This document shows, piece by piece, positions 6,269-10,643 of a stretch of 10,643 bases of DNA (within the stretch, counting starts at the first letter, position 1; every line of letters begins with the position of its first letter). The notes under the pieces were generated by a model. The model was not told the DNA's origin, did not search any database, and saw only the letters and a program-made list of their open reading frames with translations. This DNA comes from Chloroflexota bacterium (GTDB lineage Bacteria > Chloroflexota > Dehalococcoidia > RBG-13-53-26). Made by a program: the position numbers and the translations under genes. The stretch lies in the NCBI GenBank assembly GCA_030616195.1, contig JAUWXW010000030.1, forward strand, positions 1 through 10,643. The letters run 5' to 3'.

Positions 6269-6565
6269 ATGGTGTACCACAAGTTAGAGTGTAAGCTGCG
6301 TTATAGGTTGCATGCTATGGTACATGATGAGGAACAGACTGTCCTAGATTTCTTGAGACGAGAGGCTTTGGCAGGTCATTTCGAGAGTACCACAACTGAG
6401 ATTGCCAACGGTGTAAAGCTCAGTTATAATCAAGTCGTCAGGATATTAGAGCGTCTTATAACAAAGGGCCAGGTTGGATATAGAGAAAGAGGGACTGAGA
6501 GGAAGTTTGTACGCTACTTTCACTTGAGAGATATCCTCGATTTATGTCGGGAGAAGTGGCGCTAA
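6269..6565 (+). CDS. small winged-helix DNA-binding protein
   Basis: A 98-residue protein if started at ATG 6269. The recognisable part is a winged helix-turn-helix: helix 1 EEQTVLDFLRREAL, a T-TEIANGVKLSYNQVVRILERLI helix-turn-helix, and a wing GQVGYRERGTERKFVRYFHL. This is the layout of MarR/ArsR-like regulators that sense or bind DNA as dimers. No ligand or metal site is evident. The start is uncertain. ATG 6269 has GAGGA 13 bases upstream, a long spacing. An earlier in-frame TTG at 6182 (127 residues) has no ribosome site, and its extra N-terminus looks non-coding. It lies between the AOR gene (divergent) and ftsA (same direction, 161 bp downstream). It could regulate either neighbour; nothing in the sequence settles this. 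Confidence 0.68.
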   Translation: MVYHKLECKLRYRLHAMVHDEEQTVLDFLRREALAGHFESTTTEIANGVKLSYNQVVRILERLITKGQVGYRERGTERKFVRYFHLRDILDLCREKWR

Positions 6566-6610
6566 GTGAGTTGTGTGGGGTGGTGTAGAGTTATAGGCGA
6601 TCTTGAGGTC

Positions 6611-6640
6611 TTGACAGGGAATTTGGGCGTTATGTATAAT
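6611..6640 (+). promoter_or_regulatory. consensus sigma70 promoter of ftsA-ftsZ
   Basis: Perfect -35 TTGACA (6611-6616) and -10 TATAAT (6635-6640) are separated by 18 bp. The predicted start is near 6647, giving an 80-nt leader before ftsA. It is the best promoter match in the window. It suggests ftsA-ftsZ is transcribed independently of the winged-helix gene. Confidence 0.8.
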
Positions 6641-6655
6641 TTGTGCCAACGTGGG

Positions 6656-6684
6656 AATCTGCTTACAATCATGATAGGCAGATT
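6656..6684. repeat. inverted repeat in the ftsA leader
   Basis: AATCTGC (6656-6662) and GCAGATT (6678-6684) form a perfect 7-bp inverted repeat with a 15-nt centre. It starts about ten bases after the predicted transcription start. It could be an RNA stem-loop in the leader or a DNA operator for a dimeric regulator. There is no T-run, so it is not a terminator. Confidence 0.4.
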
Positions 6685-6726
6685 TGGGGCGGAAAGATAG
6701 GATAACATCCAGTAAAAGGAGGGGAA

Positions 6727-7962
6727 ATGGCGATTACTTGTATCGATATAGGCACTAGCAAGATTTGTACCATAATCGCCGATGTCAGTGATGGGAGCAT
6801 AGACCGCATCCTTGGAAAAGGTGAGGTGGCCTCTCACGGGGTACAAAAGGGCATTATCGTTGATCGCGAGTATGCTATTCAAGCGATTGAGGCATCAGTA
6901 AAAGAGGCACAGAGCAACGCGCCAAAGGTACAGTTTGCTTTAGTAGGGTTTGGCGGCAGGCATGTCGAGTCAAGTAACAATTGGTTCGATGTACGCACGA
7001 GGGCGAAAGACAACGTGGTGGACGAGAGGGTCATTGAAGACGTGCGTAAAGAGGCGGCGAAAGTCCAGTTCCGTCCTGAGCGGGAACGGGTCAAAATTCT
7101 AGAGAGGCAGTACAAAATCGACGACGTGGCGGGTGTACACAATCCAGTGGGAATGCACGGCTACGTTTTGAAACTGGAAGCTCATCTTATTACGGCTGAG
7201 CGGAGTTACATGGACAACCTACGCGACTGTGTACAGGCGGGCGGTCTGGAACCGATTGATGTTGTGCCTAACCCCCTGGCTTCTGGTAAGGCTGTACTGG
7301 AGCAGGACGAGATGGACAGAGGAGTCATTTTGGCTGATATTGGTGGAGGTACCACTGGTATCGCCGTGTATAGAGAAGGACGTGTCTGGCACACCAGTGG
7401 CTTACCTGTGGGAGGCAGACAGGTAACCACTGACCTGGCTGTGGGGCTGAGCATTCCTTTCAGTGCTGCTGAGGAGCTGAAGGTAACAGGTGGCGGGCTG
7501 TATCCAGAGAGAGAAGATGCTGGCAAGGTAGCGCTAATCGAGAAGTACAGGACTACTCCTGAGGTGATGAGCTATATGATCAGAGCCAGGGTCGAGGAAA
7601 TCCTGAGGATGGTCCTGTCTAAGCCACCGCAACTGCCGCAACTACCGAAGTTCCTGGTTCTAACCGGTGGTACGGCCAAATTGCCCGGCATGAAGCAGTT
7701 TGTTGAAGATGAGCTTGGCCTGCAAGCACGAGTTGGAGTACCCGGGAATTTACCTGAAGGTGCTGATGATTTGGCCGACCCTGCCTATGCCGCTGCCGTG
7801 GGGCTTCTGCTTTGGGGAGCGCAAAGCGAACAGGTTGGCCGGGCCCGTGCTCGCAGGGGTGAGAGACAACTACGTTTCCCCTTGCCGTTGGGCCGCCTGT
7901 GGCAGGAAATACGGTCTCGGGCGTCTTTTGTTATCTATGGTAGGCCCCCAGCGGAAAGCTAG
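6727..7962 (+). CDS. ftsA: cell division protein FtsA
   Basis: A 411-residue actin-like ATPase that tethers FtsZ filaments to the membrane at the division site. The actin-fold motifs are phosphate-1 DIGTSK (7-12), phosphate-2 DIGGGTTG (204-211) and the adenosine motif LTGGTAKLPG (312-321). The family-typical openings ITCIDIGTSKICTIIADV and GKGEVASHGVQKGIIVD are present. The C-terminal stretch PLGRLWQEIRSRASFVIYG (387-405) could form the amphipathic membrane-targeting helix, after a basic linker (RARARRGER). The ATG at 6727 follows AAAAGGAGGGGA. Its own consensus promoter lies upstream, and ftsZ follows after 54 bp, the usual gene order. Length is normal for FtsA. Cell-wall synthesis genes that often accompany it are absent from this window. 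Confidence 0.95.
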   Translation: MAITCIDIGTSKICTIIADVSDGSIDRILGKGEVASHGVQKGIIVDREYAIQAIEASVKEAQSNAPKVQFALVGFGGRHVESSNNWFDVRTRAKDNVVDERVIEDVRKEAAKVQFRPERERVKILERQYKIDDVAGVHNPVGMHGYVLKLEAHLITAERSYMDNLRDCVQAGGLEPIDVVPNPLASGKAVLEQDEMDRGVILADIGGGTTGIAVYREGRVWHTSGLPVGGRQVTTDLAVGLSIPFSAAEELKVTGGGLYPEREDAGKVALIEKYRTTPEVMSYMIRARVEEILRMVLSKPPQLPQLPKFLVLTGGTAKLPGMKQFVEDELGLQARVGVPGNLPEGADDLADPAYAAAVGLLLWGAQSEQVGRARARRGERQLRFPLPLGRLWQEIRSRASFVIYGRPPAES

Positions 7963-8016
7963 TTCTGCTACCAGGGGCGTCTTAGTACACAAATTGCTGA
8001 CAAATGAGGAGGGGGC

Positions 8017-9105
8017 ATGGTGAAGACCAGTTTTATACCGACAGCGGTGAGGATTAAGGCGGTAGGAGTGGGAGGAGGAGGCTGCAATGCTGTTAACCGC
8101 ATGGTAATGGCGGGCATCTACGGGGTAGAGTTTATTGCCGTAAACACAGATGTCCAAGCTTTAATGACGAACCAGGCTCCAACCCGGGTTCAAATTGGGG
8201 AGCAGGGTTCTCGGGGTCTGGGTTCCGGGGGCGATCCGGTGAAGGGGCGACAGGCGGCAGAAGAGAGTCTGGAAGATCTGCGCCTGGCGGTTAGCGGTGC
8301 TGATATGGTCTTTCTGGCTGTGGGTATGGGAGGAGGTACAGGCACCGGTGCTTCTCCAGTGATCGCCAGGCTGGCCCGGGAGAGTGGGGCTCTTACCATT
8401 GCTATTGTCACTAAGCCCTTCAGCTTTGAAATGGCGCGTCGAAGCCAAATAGCTGAAGAGGGTCTCAGTGAGCTTACAGATGAAGTTGACGCTATGATAG
8501 TTATCCCCAATGAGCGACTACTGAATATTACCGGGGACAAAGTGACAGTAGACAGTGCCTTCAAAACGGCAGACGATATACTGATGATCGGCGTTCGCGC
8601 CATCAGCGAAGTCATCACTGTACCCGGAATGATAAACCTTGATTTTGCCGATGTAACGGCTGTTATGCAGAACGCTGGCCCCTGCTGGCTCGCTATTGGT
8701 CACGGCACGGGACAGAACAGGGTTGTGGAAGCGACTCGGGCGGCTATTTCCAGTGAATTGTTGGAGGTGCCCATTGAGGGAGCAACGGGCGTGGTGTACG
8801 TGATTTCTGGACCGCCTAATCTCACTCTTTCCGAAGTCGGTCAGGCGGCGAGTGTCGTCGAGGCAGCGGTGGATGAGGAGGCCATGGTTATCTTTGGTGT
8901 AACACTGGACCCTAAACTGGATAATGACGTGAGGATTACCCTTGTGGCTACCGGTTTTACTCCTATCAGAGTGGTAACAGAGGCGCGGAAAGACGAGGAG
9001 TTTCGCAATTTGATCAGAGAGTTGGAATCGGATGAGAGCAAGCTAGAGACACCCGCCTTTATGCGTCGCCCTGTCACCATGCGCCGAATGTCCAGAAGAC
9101 TTTAG
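8017..9105 (+). CDS. ftsZ: cell division protein FtsZ
   Basis: A 362-residue tubulin-like GTPase that polymerises into the division ring. Seen are the GTP-binding start GVGGGGCNAVNRM (17-29), the tubulin signature GGGTGTG (105-111), and the T7 loop NLDFADV (207-213) with catalytic Asp209 and Asp212. After the core ends near residue 321, only about 22 residues separate it from the FtsA-binding tail peptide ETPAFMRRP (344-352). Typical linkers are around 50 residues or more. The last residues (RRPVTMRRMSRRL) are strongly basic. The ATG at 8017 follows GAGGAGGGGG. It is co-transcribed with ftsA and ends at the strong terminator 23 bp downstream. Confidence 0.96.
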   Translation: MVKTSFIPTAVRIKAVGVGGGGCNAVNRMVMAGIYGVEFIAVNTDVQALMTNQAPTRVQIGEQGSRGLGSGGDPVKGRQAAEESLEDLRLAVSGADMVFLAVGMGGGTGTGASPVIARLARESGALTIAIVTKPFSFEMARRSQIAEEGLSELTDEVDAMIVIPNERLLNITGDKVTVDSAFKTADDILMIGVRAISEVITVPGMINLDFADVTAVMQNAGPCWLAIGHGTGQNRVVEATRAAISSELLEVPIEGATGVVYVISGPPNLTLSEVGQAASVVEAAVDEEAMVIFGVTLDPKLDNDVRITLVATGFTPIRVVTEARKDEEFRNLIRELESDESKLETPAFMRRPVTMRRMSRRL

Positions 9106-9127
9106 ATCCCAGAGTGGTGAGGCAGAT

Positions 9128-9166
9128 AGGGGGCCACTGGAGCGTATCCAGTGGCCCCCTCTTTTT
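9128..9166 (+). terminator. strong intrinsic terminator of the ftsA-ftsZ operon
   Basis: A perfect 13-bp stem GGGGGCCACTGGA (9129-9141) / TCCAGTGGCCCCC (9147-9159) has a 5-nt loop GCGTA; an A-T pair (9128/9160) extends it. It is followed by TCTTTTT. It closes the division operon and isolates it from the downstream mutase gene. Confidence 0.93.
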
Positions 9167-9594
9167 ATGTGTGACCACGGGCGTACCTGCACACAGTGAA
9201 GGATACGGGCAAATCCTTGATACCAATTTCTGGACTATGAACGAACCCGATGGACGGAAGTCGAAAACTCAAAACAGTATGATTCGTGTGAAACGTCCGA
9301 GGTGCTATAGGGTTCATAAGTGTTTTCCCCAAAACAATAGAAGGCAATCATTGATCCACGAAGCTACTGAGCTTGGGAAAATCTTCAGTTCTACAGTACA
9401 AAAGGTAAAATACGTTTTGTGTCCTTTGGATTCAGGTATTGTTTAGGGTTTAATCCTTTTTGCCTTATGCGCAACTATTTGAGACGCTACATGTAATTTG
9501 ACGGCTGAGCGCATGCCTGGTAAGTTGTTACTGTACTTCAACCGGACTTGTGGAAGACTTTAATCGGCACTTGGCGAAAGCGAGGGAATAGAGA
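9167..9594. other. gene-free intergenic stretch
   Basis: About 430 bp between the ftsZ terminator and the mutase start. No convincing coding frame is present: the longest + strand reading (9114-9446) crosses the terminator hairpin and has no family resemblance or ribosome site. A cobalamin riboswitch was looked for because the next enzyme uses B12; no B12 box was recognised. Weak promoter-like hexamers are the only signals seen. Confidence 0.6.
9426..9454 (+). promoter_or_regulatory. weak candidate promoter for the acyl-CoA mutase gene
   Basis: TTGGAT (9426-9431) and TTTAAT (9449-9454) are separated by 17 bp, about 140 bp before the mutase start. A rival candidate is TTGACG (9498-9503), whose 17-bp-spaced partner TAAGTT is poor. 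Neither is strong. Confidence 0.25.
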
Positions 9595-10643
9595 GTGGAA
9601 AGGGATTTCTTATTTGAACAAGAGGGGCTAAGAGGGCTTGAGCGAAAGGTGGCGGAATGGGAGAAAGACCCTACGCTTTCCGCAGAAAGGTGCCCAGGGT
9701 TTGCCACCGCATCAGGCATGCCTGTAGAGCGTGTCTATACCCCGCTCCACATAGGCAAGCTGCAATATCTTGAAGACCTGGGTCTCCCTGGCCAATATCC
9801 CTTTACCAGGAGTGTTCATCCTACGGGCTACAGAGGACGACTATGGACTATGCGCATGTTTGCAGGATATGGGACAGCCGAGGAGACTAACGCGCGTTTT
9901 AAGTATCTCTTGGAGCATGGGGAAACAGGGTTGAGCGTTGCCTTCGATTACCCAACGCTGATAGGTTATGACACTGATGCCCCTGAAGCCAGAGGGGAAT
10001 TTGGCAAGTGCGGTGTAGCAGTATCCTCTTTGCGAGACATGGAGATGCTGTTCGATGGCATACCTCTGGATAAAGTGACTGCTTCCATGACCATTAATGG
10101 TCCGGCGGCAGTGATATGGGCCATGTATATCGTCGCCGCAGAGAAGAGGGGCATCCCCATGTCGAGGCTGGGCGGGACTATCCAGAATGATATCCTTAAG
10201 GAATACATCTCTCAGGCTTCTTATATCTTTCCCCCTCGGCCTTCCCTGAGGCTCATTGCAGATACCTTCGAGTTTGGCTCAGAGTATCTGCCTCTGTGGA
10301 ACACAATTAGCATCAGTGGCTATCATATCCGGGAGGCTGGAGCAACGGCTCAGCAGGAGCTGTCTTTTACGCTAGCCAATGGGTTCACCTATGTCCAGGC
10401 GGGGATTGAGCGTGGTTTGAGCGTAGATGAATTTGCCCCCAGGCTCAGCTTCTTTTTTAATTGCCATAATGATTTCTTTGAGGAGATAAGCAAGTTTCGG
10501 GCAGCACGACGCATCTGGGCCAAGGAGATGCGGCGGCGATTTGGAGCACAAGAGGAGCGAAGTTGCTGGTTGAGGTTTCATACTCAAACAGCAGGCTGCA
10601 CACTCACAGAACCGCAGCCGGAGAACAACATCATTCGCACCAC
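9595..10643 (+). CDS. B12-dependent acyl-CoA mutase large subunit, isobutyryl-CoA mutase-like (partial, runs off the window)
   Basis: The first 349 residues of a coenzyme-B12-dependent acyl-CoA mutase large subunit, which interconverts branched and linear acyl-CoA esters by radical carbon-skeleton rearrangement. Family blocks in order are [75 protein letters not shown] and RFHTQTAG. At the acyl-binding positions of methylmalonyl-CoA mutase (Tyr89, Arg207, His244 in Propionibacterium) this protein has Phe89, Gln207 and His244. Phe/Gln is the isobutyryl-CoA mutase pattern and Tyr/Arg the methylmalonyl one. The start is GTG 9595: GAGGGA lies about 7 bases upstream and an in-frame TAG sits two codons before. 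The B12-binding domain, if fused, would lie beyond the edge. Automated labels may well read methylmalonyl-CoA mutase. Confidence 0.93.
   Translation, partial: MERDFLFEQEGLRGLERKVAEWEKDPTLSAERCPGFATASGMPVERVYTPLHIGKLQYLEDLGLPGQYPFTRSVHPTGYRGRLWTMRMFAGYGTAEETNARFKYLLEHGETGLSVAFDYPTLIGYDTDAPEARGEFGKCGVAVSSLRDMEMLFDGIPLDKVTASMTINGPAAVIWAMYIVAAEKRGIPMSRLGGTIQNDILKEYISQASYIFPPRPSLRLIADTFEFGSEYLPLWNTISISGYHIREAGATAQQELSFTLANGFTYVQAGIERGLSVDEFAPRLSFFFNCHNDFFEEISKFRAARRIWAKEMRRRFGAQEERSCWLRFHTQTAGCTLTEPQPENNIIRT

Noticed and set aside
6245..6273. TTGACA-17 bp-TATGGT promoter-like pair
   Set aside because: It overlaps the chosen start codon of the winged-helix gene, and the -10 box matches only four of six positions; probably chance.
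9114..9446. 110-codon open frame after ftsZ
   Set aside because: It starts inside the ftsZ terminator region, translates the hairpin itself, and shows no family resemblance.
9513..9591. Short frame ending GLVEDFNRHLAKARE just before, and in frame with, the mutase
   Set aside because: It is closed by a TAG two codons before the mutase start and has no start with a ribosome site. The mutase N-terminus is complete without it, so a broken extension is not supported.
9167..9594. Possible cobalamin riboswitch ahead of the B12-dependent mutase
   Set aside because: No B12-box consensus or multi-stem aptamer pattern was recognised.

Overview
The window looks like a piece of chromosome from an anaerobic bacterium, most likely a Dehalococcoidia-type Chloroflexota lineage. 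That placement is inference. It rests on a tungsten/molybdenum aldehyde:ferredoxin oxidoreductase (AOR) family enzyme, a B12-dependent acyl-CoA mutase, an array of small proteins resembling the DUF6125 family, and an ftsA-ftsZ pair with no cell-wall (dcw cluster) genes around it. No mobile element, rRNA, tRNA or CRISPR array was seen.

Left part (1-2764, + strand). A sigma70-type promoter (28-56) leads into a class I cyclic-di-GMP (GEMM-I) riboswitch (91-171). The 3' strand of its P1 helix is also the 5' arm of a perfect intrinsic terminator (162-197). This geometry predicts an ON switch: ligand binding keeps P1 closed and blocks the terminator. Downstream are four tandem paralogous genes of 185-187 codons (284-844, 994-1557, 1628-2185, 2204-2764). 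Genes 1 and 3 are one subtype and genes 2 and 4 the other, so the array reads A-B-A-B. All four share three conserved cysteines and a near-invariant C-terminal block. Their function is unknown. A second-messenger-controlled array of uncharacterised paralogs is the strongest candidate for a new system here.

Middle part (2765-6565). An SDR-family dehydrogenase (2949-3749, +) lies between two different decayed palindromic intergenic repeats (about 2806-2895 and 3851-3915). It converges on a large AOR-family gene (5932-3980, - strand). Just upstream of the AOR gene lies a short fossil of a second, diverged AOR paralog (6071-6163). A small winged-helix protein gene (6269-6565, +) follows.

Right part (6566-10643, + strand). 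A consensus promoter (TTGACA-18 bp-TATAAT, 6611-6640) drives ftsA and ftsZ, which end at a strong hairpin terminator (9128-9166). FtsZ has a very short linker and an arginine-rich tail. After about 430 bp without a gene comes the 5' part of a B12-dependent acyl-CoA mutase large subunit, cut by the window edge. It carries Phe/Gln at the two positions that separate isobutyryl-CoA mutases from methylmalonyl-CoA mutases (Tyr/Arg).

Functionally the window has three independent blocks: a c-di-GMP-gated array of unknown proteins, redox and acyl-CoA metabolism (SDR, AOR, mutase), and the division pair FtsA/FtsZ.
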